Positions 1 through 9,170 of a stretch of 64,000 nt of DNA are shown piece after piece. The translations under genes were made by a program, and so were the position numbers. The stretch's first letter is position 1. Every line of letters starts with the position of its first letter. The notes under the pieces are model-generated. The model worked only from the letters and a program-made list of their open reading frames with translations, was not told the origin of the DNA and searched no databases. This stretch comes from Mycolicibacterium bacteremicum (GTDB lineage Bacteria; Actinomycetota; Actinomycetes; Mycobacteriales; Mycobacteriaceae). The DNA is taken from contig NZ_CALUAE010000026.1 in the NCBI RefSeq assembly GCF_943913955.1, forward strand, positions 1-64,000, given 5' to 3'.

Positions 1-2
1 TG

Positions 3-398
3 ATCGCCTGCGATTCCACGCTGACCAATGTGATCGTCGACTACTCCGGGGTGCCACTCGACGTCGGCCGCGCCGAGCGACTGTTCACCCCAGCAATCCG
101 GAAAGCACTGGGCGTGCGCGACGGTGGCTGCGCGCATCCAGGGTGTGGGCGGCCGGTGTCCTGGTGCGATGCCCACCACATCCAACCCTGGAGCCAGGAT
201 GGGACAACGAGTCTGGACAACGGTGTGCTGCTGTGTCGGCTGCACCACAGCCTCATCCACCACGGTGGCTGGCAGGTCTACCTCGGCCGCGACCGCTACC
301 CCTGGTTCATCCTACCGCAGAAGCCGGGTGAGCCCGAACCCGAGCACCTGCGCTCCCACAACCGACGCACCATGACCGACCTACCGACCGCCGCATAG
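3..398 (+). CDS. HNH endonuclease, C-terminal part (gene cut by window start)
   Basis: Only the last 131 codons are present; the frame is open from base 3 and ends TAG. A zinc/HNH core is visible: CAHPGC, then WCDAHHIQPW, an Asn in SLDNG, and LLCRLHH, which is the usual Cys-x4-Cys plus HH arrangement of HNH nucleases attached to DUF222 (13E12-repeat) proteins in mycobacteria. These occur in many copies per genome and their cellular role is not established. The N-terminal DUF222 region would lie left of the window, so full length and start are unknown. It faces the acyl-CoA dehydrogenase gene convergently. Confidence 0.85.
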   Translation: MACDSTLTNVIVDYSGVPLDVGRAERLFTPAIRKALGVRDGGCAHPGCGRPVSWCDAHHIQPWSQDGTTSLDNGVLLCRLHHSLIHHGGWQVYLGRDRYPWFILPQKPGEPEPEHLRSHNRRTMTDLPTAA

Positions 399-459
399 TC
401 AGCCGGACAGCCACGACCGCTGTACAGCAACGGCGACAACAACTTTCACGCAGACCTCA

Positions 460-484
460 ACGCAGCACCTTCACGCAGCACCTT
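460..484. repeat. Short direct repeat, two 12-bp copies
   Basis: ACGCAGCACCTT occurs at 460-471 and again at 473-484, with a degenerate third copy just upstream (near 446). It lies in the 142-bp gap between the HNH gene and the convergent acyl-CoA dehydrogenase. No function is apparent. Confidence 0.6.
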
Positions 485-501
485 GACAACTCCACAGTGA
501 A

Positions 502-518
502 CCCCGGCCGGCCCGGGG
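502..518. terminator. GC-rich hairpin between convergent genes
   Basis: CCCCGG (502-507) pairs with CCGGGG (513-518) across a 5-base loop. There is no U tract, as is common in mycobacteria. Its position between two convergent stop codons suggests a bidirectional terminator. Confidence 0.4.
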
Positions 519-540
519 CTGTCGACCTCGCGTCGCGTGG

Positions 541-1689
541 TTACGCGGTGAGTCCACGGGCGATGACCAACCGCTGAATCTGGTTGGTGCCCTCGAAGAT
601 CTGGGTGATCTTGGCCTCCCGCATGTACCGCTCCACGCGGAAGTCACGGGTGTAACCGACCCCGCCGAGGACCTGCACGGCGTCGGTGGTGACCTTCATC
701 GCGGCATCGGTGGCCACCAGCTTGGCCACGGAGGCCTGCGCCGAGTACGGCAGCCCCAGGTCGCGGCGGCGGGCGGCGTCCAGATATGTTGCCCGCGCGC
801 TGGCGACCGCGGCCGCCATATCGGCAAGCAGGAAACTCAGACCCTGGTGGTCGATGATCTTGCGGCCGAACGTCGTTCGCTCGTTTGCATACCGCACGGC
901 CTCGTCCAGGGCGGCCTGGGCGATGCCGACGGCGACCGCGGCGATACCAAGCCGGCCGGAATCCAGCGCGGAGAAGGCGATCGACAGGCCCTGCCCCTCC
1001 GCGCCGATCAGTCGGTCGGCATCCAGCCGTGCACTGTCGTAGAACGCCGCGGTGGTGGGCACGGCGTGCAGACCCATCTTCTCCTCCGGCTTGCCGAAGC
1101 TCAGCCCGTCGAGATCACCTGGCACCAGAAAGCAGGAGATACCCTTCGATCCCTCACCGGTACGGGCGAACAGGGTGTAGAAATCGGCCTTGCCGCCGTG
1201 GGTGATCCACGATTTGGCGCCGTCGAGCACGTACGCGTCACCATCCCTGGTCGCGGCGCAGCGCAGCGCGGCGGCATCGGATCCGGCCTGCGGTTCGGAC
1301 AGGCTGTACGCGCCGATCTGCTCACCCGACAGCATGCCGGGCAACCAGCGGGCCTTCTGCTCATCGCTGCCGAAGGCCAGCAGCGGATGCGAGGACAGGC
1401 TGTGCACGCTGACGGCCACCGCCACCGCGGCCCACCGCGCGGCGATCTCCTCGAGCACCTGCAGGTACACCTCGTAGGGCTGGCCGCCGCCGCCCCACTG
1501 CTCGGGCTGCGGCAGGCTCAACAGCCCGGCCGCACCCAGTTGGGCGAAGACGCCCTCGGGGTAGGTCTCGGACTTCTCGTGGCCGTCGACAATCGGGTCG
1601 AGCACCTTGTCGGCGATATCGCGGGTCAGCGCGATCAGCTCGGCGGCATCCTCGCTCGGGAGCAGGCGGTCTACGGGCACGGGAGTCAC
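541..1689 (-). CDS. Acyl-CoA dehydrogenase (FadE family)
   Basis: A 382-aa flavoenzyme of normal family length that oxidises an acyl-CoA to the 2-enoyl-CoA in beta-oxidation or amino-acid breakdown. The FAD/substrate motif is seen as YSLSEPQAGSDAA near residue 130, followed by WITHGGKADFY. The C-terminal signature FEGTNQIQR near residue 365 carries the usual catalytic Glu. The GTG start at 1689 is preceded by a GAGAGG ribosome-binding sequence. It is transcribed away from a TetR gene, and the shared 79-bp region holds a perfect palindrome, so that regulator probably controls it. The exact substrate cannot be told; it resembles short-chain or branched-chain types such as FadE25. Confidence 0.9.
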   Translation of the reverse strand: MTPVPVDRLLPSEDAAELIALTRDIADKVLDPIVDGHEKSETYPEGVFAQLGAAGLLSLPQPEQWGGGGQPYEVYLQVLEEIAARWAAVAVAVSVHSLSSHPLLAFGSDEQKARWLPGMLSGEQIGAYSLSEPQAGSDAAALRCAATRDGDAYVLDGAKSWITHGGKADFYTLFARTGEGSKGISCFLVPGDLDGLSFGKPEEKMGLHAVPTTAAFYDSARLDADRLIGAEGQGLSIAFSALDSGRLGIAAVAVGIAQAALDEAVRYANERTTFGRKIIDHQGLSFLLADMAAAVASARATYLDAARRRDLGLPYSAQASVAKLVATDAAMKVTTDAVQVLGGVGYTRDFRVERYMREAKITQIFEGTNQIQRLVIARGLTA

Positions 1690-1719
1690 CTCTCGAAAAC
1701 AGTACTTGGATCGGTTGCA

Positions 1720-1741
1720 CAGTATCGTCCAAACGATACTG
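1720..1741. promoter_or_regulatory. Palindromic operator for the divergent TetR/fadE pair
   Basis: CAGTATCGT (1720-1728) and ACGATACTG (1733-1741) are perfect 9-bp inverted arms around CCAA. CAGTACT also appears at 1700-1706 and 1754-1760. The palindrome sits in the -35 zone of the TetR gene, whose -10 box TACTAT is at 1757-1762, and upstream of the acyl-CoA dehydrogenase start. This is the position expected for an autoregulating TetR repressor. Confidence 0.7.
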
Positions 1742-1768
1742 AAACAATGTCTGCAGTACTATCCAGCT

Positions 1769-2353
1769 ATGTCCGACCTGGTTGACAGAGGGTTTGCCAC
1801 CCGCCGGCAGACTCGACTGTTCGACGATCTGCTGGCCCTGTTCCTGGCCGAGGGATTCAGCCGCCTCACCCTCGACGACATCGCCGCCCGGCTGCGTTGC
1901 TCCAAGACCACGCTCTACGCGCTGGCCGCGAGCAAGGACGAGCTGGTCCGCCGGGTCACGGTGCACTTCTTCAAACGCGCCACCACTGCAGTGGAAGCCA
2001 CCCTCACGCGGACCGAGCGGGTACCCGACCGGGTGTCGGCCTACCTGACGGCGGTAGGCGCGGAGCTCGCCGTCGCGTCCGATGCCTTCATGTCCGATAT
2101 GAACGCCTTCGCTCCGGCGCGCGATGTCTACGAGGCCAACACCGCCGCCGCCGCGGCACGCGTGCGTCAATTGATCGAAGAGGGTGTCGCCGCCGGCGCG
2201 TACCGAAAGGTCAATGCCGCCTTTGCCGGTGACCTCATCGCCACCATGATGGTCCGCATCCAGCAGCGCGATGTCGGGTCGGCGACCGGACTCAGCGACG
2301 CCGAGGCCTACACCGAACTCGCAACACTGCTCACCTTCGGGCTGCGGGCCTGA
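1769..2353 (+). CDS. TetR-family transcriptional regulator
   Basis: A 194-aa protein. The N-terminal helix-turn-helix is visible at about residues 30-50 (LTLDDIAARLRCSKTTLYA, followed by SKDELV), typical of TetR proteins; the rest is a helical ligand-binding domain. The ATG at 1769 was chosen because TACTAT (1757-1762) lies exactly six bases upstream, giving a leaderless transcript. It is divergent from an acyl-CoA dehydrogenase over a perfect inverted repeat, so it probably represses both and responds to an acyl-CoA or related lipid. The ligand is inferred, not seen. Confidence 0.85.
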   Translation: MSDLVDRGFATRRQTRLFDDLLALFLAEGFSRLTLDDIAARLRCSKTTLYALAASKDELVRRVTVHFFKRATTAVEATLTRTERVPDRVSAYLTAVGAELAVASDAFMSDMNAFAPARDVYEANTAAAAARVRQLIEEGVAAGAYRKVNAAFAGDLIATMMVRIQQRDVGSATGLSDAEAYTELATLLTFGLRA

Positions 2354-2368
2354 ACGCTCGGCGGCCCG

Positions 2369-3220
2369 CTAGCCACCGACCGGTCCGGGCGTCGTCTCCT
2401 GTCCGCCGGCGCTGACGATCAGCGCCGCCATCACCAGCGCGATGCCGGCGACCTCGGCTGCCGTCGGAACCTGCCGCAACATCACGGCCCCGACGAGCGC
2501 GGCCGTTGCCGGCAACAGTGCCAGCAGGAGCGCGAACCGTGCGCGGCTGATCCGGGTCAGGACGAACTGATCGAGCGCGTAGGGCACCGCCGTCGACAAC
2601 ACGCCGATCCCGAGCCCGAGCAACCAGGTGCGGGGATCTGCGAAAACCCCGGCATCCGAAAGCAGTTGACCGCCCAGTAGAGGTAGCGCCAGCACCACCG
2701 CGGCCACCGCCATCCCGACCGCCAGCGAGTCGAGCCCGGCGCCCGCGTCGGCGACGCGCTTGCCGAGCAGGATGTAGCCGGCCCACAACGCCGCTGCCAA
2801 AAGCGCGAAGCCCACACCGAGCAGGTCGGCGTCGACCTGCACACCGGCCAGCAACACCACGCCCGCGGCCACCATGATCACCGCCGCGATATCGCGTCCG
2901 CGCCGGGACCCGAGCGTCGCCACGGCCACCGGCCCCAGGAACTCGATGGCGACCGCGGTACCGAGCGGAATTCGGGCGATCGCCTCGAAGAACGCGACGT
3001 TCATCGCGACCGTGACGATGCCGAACCCACCGGCCACCGCCGTACCGCGCCGCGTCCAGGTCAGCCGCCACGGCCGTCGCCAGGCGATGAGCACCAGCGC
3101 CGCCGCGGCGGCGCGCAACCAGGCCACCGCCGCGGGATCGGTTGTCTCGAAGAGGAATACACCCACCGCGGCGCCGATGTACTGCGATATCGCACCGGCG
3201 ACGAAGAACAGCGGAACCAC
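2369..3220 (-). CDS. EamA-family (RhtA-like) membrane transporter
   Basis: A 283-aa inner-membrane protein with about ten hydrophobic helices in two EamA repeats, for example LLGVGFALLAAALWAGYILLG in the second half. The family (DMT superfamily) exports amino acids or metabolites; RhtA exports threonine and homoserine. The GTG start at 3220 has TAGGTT (forward bases 3227-3232) six bases upstream, suggesting a leaderless transcript. Its stop is 15 bp from the stop of the convergent TetR gene. Substrate unknown. Confidence 0.82.
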   Translation of the reverse strand: MVPLFFVAGAISQYIGAAVGVFLFETTDPAAVAWLRAAAAALVLIAWRRPWRLTWTRRGTAVAGGFGIVTVAMNVAFFEAIARIPLGTAVAIEFLGPVAVATLGSRRGRDIAAVIMVAAGVVLLAGVQVDADLLGVGFALLAAALWAGYILLGKRVADAGAGLDSLAVGMAVAAVVLALPLLGGQLLSDAGVFADPRTWLLGLGIGVLSTAVPYALDQFVLTRISRARFALLLALLPATAALVGAVMLRQVPTAAEVAGIALVMAALIVSAGGQETTPGPVGG

Positions 3221-3250
3221 CCGGAGAACCTATGCCTCCAGATGCGAAAC

Positions 3251-3277
3251 GGCCGCCGCGGGGTACCCGCGACGGCC
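3251..3277 (-). terminator. Hairpin terminator after pntB
   Basis: GGCCG-C-CGCGGG (3251-3262) pairs with CCCGCG-A-CGGCC (3266-3277), 11 pairs and one mismatch, around a GTA loop. It lies 14 bases past the pntB stop and before the EamA start, so it probably ends the pntAB transcript. Confidence 0.6.
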
Positions 3278-3291
3278 GCCTCGTGAGTCGA

Positions 3292-4713
3292 CTACAACGC
3301 GGCGTTGATGGCGTCGACGCGGTCCTTGGCGTCACCGAAGAGCATCTGGGTGTTCTCCCGGAAGAACAGCGGGTTCTGCACACCGGCGTATCCGGAGGCC
3401 ATCGAGCGCTTGAACACGATGACATTGTCGGCGTTCCACACCGTGAGCACCGGCATCCCCGCGATCGGCGAGCCCGGATCCTCCGATGCCGCCGGGTTGA
3501 CGGTGTCGTTGGCGCCGATGACGAGCACGACGGAGGTGCCGTCGAAGTCGTCGTTGATCTCGTCCATTTCCAGCACGATGTCGTAGGGCACCTTGGCCTC
3601 GGCCAGCAGCACGTTCATGTGCCCGGGCAACCGGCCGGCGACCGGGTGGATACCGAACCGCACCTGCACGCCGCGGTCACGCAGCTTGCGGGTCAGATCG
3701 GCGACACCGTACTGGGCCTGGGCCACGGCCATGCCGTAGCCCGGGGTGATGATGACCGAGCTCGCGTTCGACAGCAGTTCGGCCGCACCCTCGGCGGTGA
3801 TCTCGCGGTGCTCGCCGTAGTCCTTGTCCTCGGCGGGGCCGGCCTCGATACCGAAACCACCGGCGATGACCGAGATGAAGGACCGGTTCATCGCCTTGCA
3901 CATGATGTAGGACAGGAACGCACCCGAGGAGCCGACCAGGGCGCCGGTGATGATCAGCAGATCGTTGCCCAGCAGGAAGCCTGACGCGGCGGCGGCCCAG
4001 CCGGAGTAGCTGTTGAGCATCGAGACCACGACGGGCATGTCGCCGCCACCGATGGAGGCGACCAGGTGCCAGCCCAGCAGCAGCGCGAGCACGGTCACCA
4101 CGACCAGCAGCCACAGCTGCGGCTCGATGACGAACCACACCGTCAGCGCGAAGAACACGACCAGCGCGCCGATGTTCAGGAAGTTCTTGCCGGGCAGCAT
4201 CAACGGGGCGGACTTCATCCGTGCCGACAGCTTGAGGTTGGCCACGATAGACCCGGTGAATGTCACCGCGCCGATGAACACGCCGATGAACACCTCGGCC
4301 GAATGGATGCCCAGCATGCCCTCGGTCGCCAGATGTGCCGCCTCGGCGCCGTCCGGGTGGGCCTCCACATGCAGGTAGCCGTTCCAGCCGACCAGCACCG
4401 CGGCCAGGCCGACGAAGCTGTGCAGCAGCGCGATGAGCTCGGGCATGCCGGTCATCTCGACGATCTTGGCCCGCCACAGACCGATCGCCGCACCGATGGC
4501 CATGGCGCCGACCAGCAGCCCCAGCCCGAGTGGCTCGATATCGCGGCCGATTGCCAGGACGACGGTGGCGATCAGCGCCACCGCCATGCCCGCGATGCCG
4601 AAGGTGTTGCCGGCCTTGGACGTTTCGTGTTTGGACAGGCCCGCCAGGGCCAGGATGAACAGCAGCGCCGCGACCACATAGGCCGCGGTGGCCGCAGTTT
4701 CCAGAGAAAGCAT
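3292..4713 (-). CDS. pntB: NAD(P) transhydrogenase subunit beta
   Basis: The 473-aa beta chain of the proton-translocating transhydrogenase, which uses the proton motive force to move hydride from NADH to NADP+. The N-terminal ~270 residues are a series of membrane helices (dII). The C-terminal NADP-binding dIII domain contains the hallmark PGYGMAVAQAQ at about residue 328 and later LVIGANDTVNPAA. Length is normal. It lies 49 bp downstream of pntA on the same strand and is surely co-transcribed. M. tuberculosis carries the same genes (Rv0155-Rv0157) near mce1, though in the opposite relative orientation. Confidence 0.96.
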   Translation of the reverse strand: MLSLETAATAAYVVAALLFILALAGLSKHETSKAGNTFGIAGMAVALIATVVLAIGRDIEPLGLGLLVGAMAIGAAIGLWRAKIVEMTGMPELIALLHSFVGLAAVLVGWNGYLHVEAHPDGAEAAHLATEGMLGIHSAEVFIGVFIGAVTFTGSIVANLKLSARMKSAPLMLPGKNFLNIGALVVFFALTVWFVIEPQLWLLVVVTVLALLLGWHLVASIGGGDMPVVVSMLNSYSGWAAAASGFLLGNDLLIITGALVGSSGAFLSYIMCKAMNRSFISVIAGGFGIEAGPAEDKDYGEHREITAEGAAELLSNASSVIITPGYGMAVAQAQYGVADLTRKLRDRGVQVRFGIHPVAGRLPGHMNVLLAEAKVPYDIVLEMDEINDDFDGTSVVLVIGANDTVNPAASEDPGSPIAGMPVLTVWNADNVIVFKRSMASGYAGVQNPLFFRENTQMLFGDAKDRVDAINAAL

Positions 4714-4762
4714 GGGGGAATCCGTTCGCAGAGAAGGAATCTGGTGAGAAGTCGGGGCAGCC

Positions 4763-6295
4763 CTAGCTGCGGGAGAACATCGCGAGCATGCGGCGGGTCA
4801 CCGCGAAGCCACCGAAGACGTTGATGCTGGCGAGTAGGATCGCCACGGTTGCCAGCACGGTGATCGCCAGGTCGCCGGTGCCGATCTGCAGCAGCGCGCC
4901 GACGACGATGATTCCCGAGATGGCGTTGGTGACCGACATCAGCGGGGTGTGCAACGCGTGGTGCACACCGCTGATCACGTAGTAGCCGATGACGATCGCG
5001 AGTGCGAACACCACCAGGTGCACCTGCAGCGCGGCTGGCGAGATCGCGATCAGCGCGAACAACGCGGCCGCGGCGGCGAACGTCAGCCCGAGCCGGCGCT
5101 GGGCCGACATCGGTGCCTTGGGCGCGGGCTTCTCGACCGGTGCGGCAGCGGCCGCGGCAGGCGCGGCCGAGACCTGAACCGGCGGCGGGGGCCAGGTGGT
5201 CTGCCCGTCGCGCACCACGGTCACCGAGCGCTGCACCACATCGTCGAAGTCGATGGTGAGCTGGCCGTCCTTGGCCGGGGTCAACAGCTTGAGCAGGTTG
5301 ACCAGGTTGGTGCCGTACAGCTGGGAGGCGGTGGCGGGCAGGCGGCCGGCCAGGTCGGTGTAGCCGATGATGGTCACGCCGTTGTCGGTGACGACGGCCT
5401 GGTCCTTGACGGTGCCCTCGACGTTGCCGCCGTTGGAGGCGGCCATGTCGACGATCACGCTGCCCGGCTTCATCGAGGCCACCATCTGTGCGGTGATGAT
5501 GCGCGGGGCGGGACGGCCCGGGATGAGTGCGGTGGTGATGATGATGTCGACGTCGGCGGCGAGCTCGGCGTACAACTCCGCCTCGCGGGCCTTGTAGTCC
5601 TCGCCCATCTCCTTGGCGTAGCCGGTGGCCGAGACCTCGCCGGCGTTCGGGTCCACCGAGACGTATTCGCCGCCGAGCGATTTGACCTGGTCGGCCACCT
5701 CGGGGCGCGGGTCGGTGGCCTTGACGATCGCACCGAGGCTGCCGGCGGCACCGATGGCGGCCAGCCCGGCGACACCGGCGCCGACGACGAGCACCTTGGC
5801 CGGGGGCACCTTGCCCGCCGCGGTGACCTGTCCGGTGAAGAACCGGCCGAAGCTGTGGGCGGCCTCGACCACGGCGCGATAGCCGGCGATGTTGGCCATC
5901 GAGGACAGCACGTCCAGCGATTGGGCCCGCGAGATGCGCGGCACCGCGTCCATCGCCAGCACCGTGATGGGGCGGGCCGAGAGCTTCTCGACGAGTTCGG
6001 GCTTGAGCGCCGGCGAGATCAGGCTGACCAGTGTCGCGCCGTCGCGCAGCGCCGCGATCTCGCTGTCATCGGGGGCGTTGACCTTCAATACGACATCGGC
6101 GGACAGTGCCTCTTGGGTAGAGCCGACCGTGGCGCCGGCCTCTACGTAGGCGGCGTCGGCAAAGCTGGACGCTACGCCCGCGCCCGATTCGACCAGGACC
6201 GTGTAGCCCAACTTGATGATGTTGGCGACGGTCGCCGGCGTGGCCGCGACGCGCGTCTCGCCCGCGTAACTCTCGCGCGGAATCCCGATGATCAT
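4763..6295 (-). CDS. pntA: NAD(P) transhydrogenase subunit alpha, fused form
   Basis: 510 aa. The N-terminal ~370 residues are the NAD-binding dI domain (IGIPRE start, VVGAGVAGLAAIGAAGSLGA nucleotide fold, ATDPRPEV). An Ala/Pro linker of about 35 residues (VSAAPAAAAAAPVEKPAPKAP) follows, then roughly four membrane helices (dII part). In M. tuberculosis these parts are two genes, pntAa and pntAb; here they are one reading frame, as in E. coli. The frame is open 30 codons further upstream, but the ATG at 6295 matches the conserved MIIGIPRE start of the family. Confidence 0.95.
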   Translation of the reverse strand: MIIGIPRESYAGETRVAATPATVANIIKLGYTVLVESGAGVASSFADAAYVEAGATVGSTQEALSADVVLKVNAPDDSEIAALRDGATLVSLISPALKPELVEKLSARPITVLAMDAVPRISRAQSLDVLSSMANIAGYRAVVEAAHSFGRFFTGQVTAAGKVPPAKVLVVGAGVAGLAAIGAAGSLGAIVKATDPRPEVADQVKSLGGEYVSVDPNAGEVSATGYAKEMGEDYKAREAELYAELAADVDIIITTALIPGRPAPRIITAQMVASMKPGSVIVDMAASNGGNVEGTVKDQAVVTDNGVTIIGYTDLAGRLPATASQLYGTNLVNLLKLLTPAKDGQLTIDFDDVVQRSVTVVRDGQTTWPPPPVQVSAAPAAAAAAPVEKPAPKAPMSAQRRLGLTFAAAAALFALIAISPAALQVHLVVFALAIVIGYYVISGVHHALHTPLMSVTNAISGIIVVGALLQIGTGDLAITVLATVAILLASINVFGGFAVTRRMLAMFSRS

Positions 6296-6380
6296 CGGAA
6301 GAGTCTCGCATTTGCCCGATGATCTTGTGCGTGCCCCTCTGGCGGTGAGCGGTCTGCTTATGTCGCCCAACGTGGAGAAA

Positions 6381-6408
6381 CGCACGAGATTCGGCAGAAT
6401 CCCGTGCG
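6381..6408 (-). terminator. Hairpin between the DUF732 gene and pntA
   Basis: Bases 6381-6392 pair with 6397-6408 with one A/C mismatch around a GGCA loop. On the minus strand it follows the DUF732 stop (6435) and precedes the pntA start, so it likely ends the DUF732 transcript. The remaining ~85 bases up to pntA presumably hold the pntA promoter; no clear box was seen. Confidence 0.5.
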
Positions 6409-6434
6409 CCAGCTCACATCTGGACAGGTGTCAA

Positions 6435-6770
6435 TCAGGCGGTGACCTGGTCGAAAAAGCGGGGGCAGTAGGCCGAGGACGCCTCCACGACGATGGTGGC
6501 GGCCTGATGCGGTGACAGGTCGCTGTTGTTCATGATCTCGACACTGATGTCGGTGCCGTTGCGCCCTGCGGCGAGGTAGTCACACACCAGCAGCGCATCG
6601 TCGATGGCGTCCACATCACTGGGGTAGGAGATGCCCTCGGCGTAGACATTGGTCAGGTAGGTGTCATCGGCGCTGTCGGCCCACCCGGTGCCCGCGGTGG
6701 CGACGGCGAGAGCCCCCACGGCGGCGGCGACGAAGGCGGACTTGGTGGCGAGGGTGGCGATGCGGGACAT
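6435..6770 (-). CDS. Secreted DUF732 protein
   Basis: 111 aa. A signal peptide is clear: MSRIATLATKSAFVAAAVGALAVATAGTGWA with AWA-type cleavage before DSADDTYL. The mature domain of about 80 residues has two Cys (VCDYL and AYCPRFF), probably disulfide-linked, and the DxxYLxxV...G(I/V) pattern of the mycobacterial DUF732 family. These small exported proteins are common in mycobacteria and their function is unknown. It is a single gene with its own flanking hairpin. Confidence 0.85.
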   Translation of the reverse strand: MSRIATLATKSAFVAAAVGALAVATAGTGWADSADDTYLTNVYAEGISYPSDVDAIDDALLVCDYLAAGRNGTDISVEIMNNSDLSPHQAATIVVEASSAYCPRFFDQVTA

Positions 6771-6867
6771 TGCGGCTCCTGATGGCTGTGTGTCTCGCGT
6801 TCTGCGAGGTGTGCACAGAGCATCGGGCGGCGCGCTTGGCGGATTCTTGACGAATGCTTGCGGCGCG

Positions 6868-7947
<1,080 letters not shown>

Positions 7948-8033
7948 GCTGTCATCATCCTCCCGCCGGTGCGGCTTTCAGGAAACGGACAGGCTCGCGG
8001 CACATACTTCGGATACACGGCTGAAGGAGCGAC

Positions 8034-8144
8034 ATGTCCGATATCGAAACCGTGGTCGTCATCATCGCGGCGCTGGTCGCCATCGCGGTCATCGTGACGC
8101 TGATTGCCACCGCGCCCAAGAAGAACAATCGGTACCGCCGCTGA
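8034..8144 (+). CDS. Small single-pass membrane protein, 36 aa
   Basis: The ATG at 8034 follows a GAAGGAG ribosome-binding site. The peptide starts MSDIETV, has one hydrophobic helix (VVVIIAALVAIAVIVTLIA) and ends in a basic tail (PKKNNRYRR), giving a likely N-out/C-in membrane peptide. It is divergent from the CorA-like gene (86-bp gap) and 93 bp ahead of another single-pass protein with the same layout, so the two may be related in role. No known family was recognised. Confidence 0.65.
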   Translation: MSDIETVVVIIAALVAIAVIVTLIATAPKKNNRYRR

Positions 8145-8193
8145 CAGCGCGGTCTGGTTTCGCTGCCTCGGCGGCTGGGAACTCGCAATTAGC

Positions 8194-8213
8194 GCACGCG
8201 TAGATAAGCGTGC
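8194..8213 (+). promoter_or_regulatory. Hairpin in the leader of the coiled-coil gene
   Basis: GCACGC (8194-8199) pairs with GCGTGC (8208-8213) around an 8-base loop containing TAGATA. It is 24 bases before the ATG at 8238. It may be a weak terminator of the 36-aa gene or a leader structure. Confidence 0.4.
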
Positions 8214-8237
8214 AGTCCTTCCCGGCTAGGAGCGAAG

Positions 8238-8675
8238 ATGACTGACAACGGCACACTCTGGATCATCATCGCGGTGGTGGTGGTCGCCGCGATCGTCGTG
8301 GGCTTGGCGCTGGTCGCGCGGCGCAAGAGGCGGCGCGTGGAAGCCCAGAAGATGCGCACCGAGCTGGAGGCCGAGCGCGAGAAGGTGGACAAGCGGCAGG
8401 CGCTGGCCGATGAGACCGACGCCCGGGCGCGTGCGGCGGCCGCCGAGGCCGAAGCCAAGGCGGCCGAGGCCCGTCGTCTCGCGGACCGGGCGTCGGCGCA
8501 CCAGCAGACGGTGGCCGAGCATCGCGATGAACTCGACGAGCGCAGCAGGCACATCGACCGGATCGACCCGGACGTGAAGCACAACCGGGACCGCGGTGAC
8601 GACGAGCCCGACCGGCAGGTGATCGACGAACCGCCGCGGCGCATCGACAACGTCCACTCAGACAACGTCCGCTGA
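8238..8675 (+). CDS. Membrane-anchored coiled-coil protein
   Basis: 145 aa. Residues 8-28 are one transmembrane helix (LWIIIAVVVVAAIVVGLALVA) followed by a basic stop-transfer RRKRRR. Residues about 35-100 are a strongly charged heptad-like coiled coil (LEAEREKVDKRQALADETDA and an Ala/Glu-rich stretch). The last 45 residues are acidic/basic and probably disordered. The domain would face the cytoplasm. The start has a GGAGCGAAG ribosome-binding sequence. No enzymatic domain is seen; scaffolding is a guess. Confidence 0.8.
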   Translation: MTDNGTLWIIIAVVVVAAIVVGLALVARRKRRRVEAQKMRTELEAEREKVDKRQALADETDARARAAAAEAEAKAAEARRLADRASAHQQTVAEHRDELDERSRHIDRIDPDVKHNRDRGDDEPDRQVIDEPPRRIDNVHSDNVR

Positions 8676-8703
8676 GACGCGTGCCCTGAGGTCTCGGATG
8701 GGC

Positions 8704-8741
8704 GGCGAACACGTATCGACATGATGCGACCCGTGTTCGCC
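8704..8741 (+). terminator. Long-stem hairpin after the coiled-coil gene
   Basis: GGCGAACACG (8704-8713) is perfectly complementary to CGTGTTCGCC (8732-8741), with an 18-base loop and a further CCC/GGG pairing just outside. It lies 28 bases past the stop at 8675 and before the zinc-ribbon ORF, so it could end the first transcript or structure the leader of the second. Confidence 0.5.
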
Positions 8742-8761
8742 ACCCGGCCGCCGGCCGCACC

Positions 8762-9133
8762 ATGTTCTGCATGGAGATGGTGATCGAACGCGGGCAGGCC
8801 CGGTGCCCCTTCTGTGTGGCCGTGGCCGATTACCGTTTCGTCGAACGGGACCGCACTATCGTCCGCTACGAGGTGCACTGCCACAGCTGCGGCGAGCGGT
8901 ACCGGGAGAAGCTCGGCGTCGCCGCGATGTCGACCACGCCCGCCACCATCGAGCCGTGGATGCCCGCCGTCGCCGCCGAACCCGGCGTGCCGCTCGCCGA
9001 CCGGCTGCGGGCCGCGGTCGCCGTCGCCCGGGAACGGTCGGCGTCGATGACGGCCACCGCCGCCGCGGCGTGGCAGCGCCGGGACGTGCCGCCCTGGGTG
9101 ACCGGCATGCTGGCTCGGGCGCAGCGGCCCTGA
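8762..9133 (+). CDS. Small zinc-ribbon protein
   Basis: 123 aa. Two Cys pairs, CPFC (about residues 15-18) and CHSC (40-43), separated by a short strand region, form a probable zinc ribbon. The C-terminal 70 residues are Ala/Arg-rich and end WVTGMLARAQRP. The start is uncertain: ATG at 8762 or the MEMV ATG at 8771. No family was recognised. It precedes the DUF3159 gene by 37 bp on the same strand. Confidence 0.6.
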   Translation: MFCMEMVIERGQARCPFCVAVADYRFVERDRTIVRYEVHCHSCGERYREKLGVAAMSTTPATIEPWMPAVAAEPGVPLADRLRAAVAVARERSASMTATAAAAWQRRDVPPWVTGMLARAQRP

Positions 9134-9170
9134 CCTGCCCCGACCGCACAGCTCGGTACGCTCGGCGGTT

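Noticed and set aside
3..398. HNH gene fragment as a sign of an intron, intein or mobile element.
   Set aside because: DUF222/HNH proteins are common chromosomal genes in mycobacteria, and no terminal repeats or integrase were seen nearby.
4949..6322. Long open frames opposite real genes, also at 9789-11855, 41373-43919 and 52000-54284.
   Set aside because: They follow from G/C-rich third positions of the true genes on the other strand; composition is His/Arg/Gly-rich and no domain is visible.
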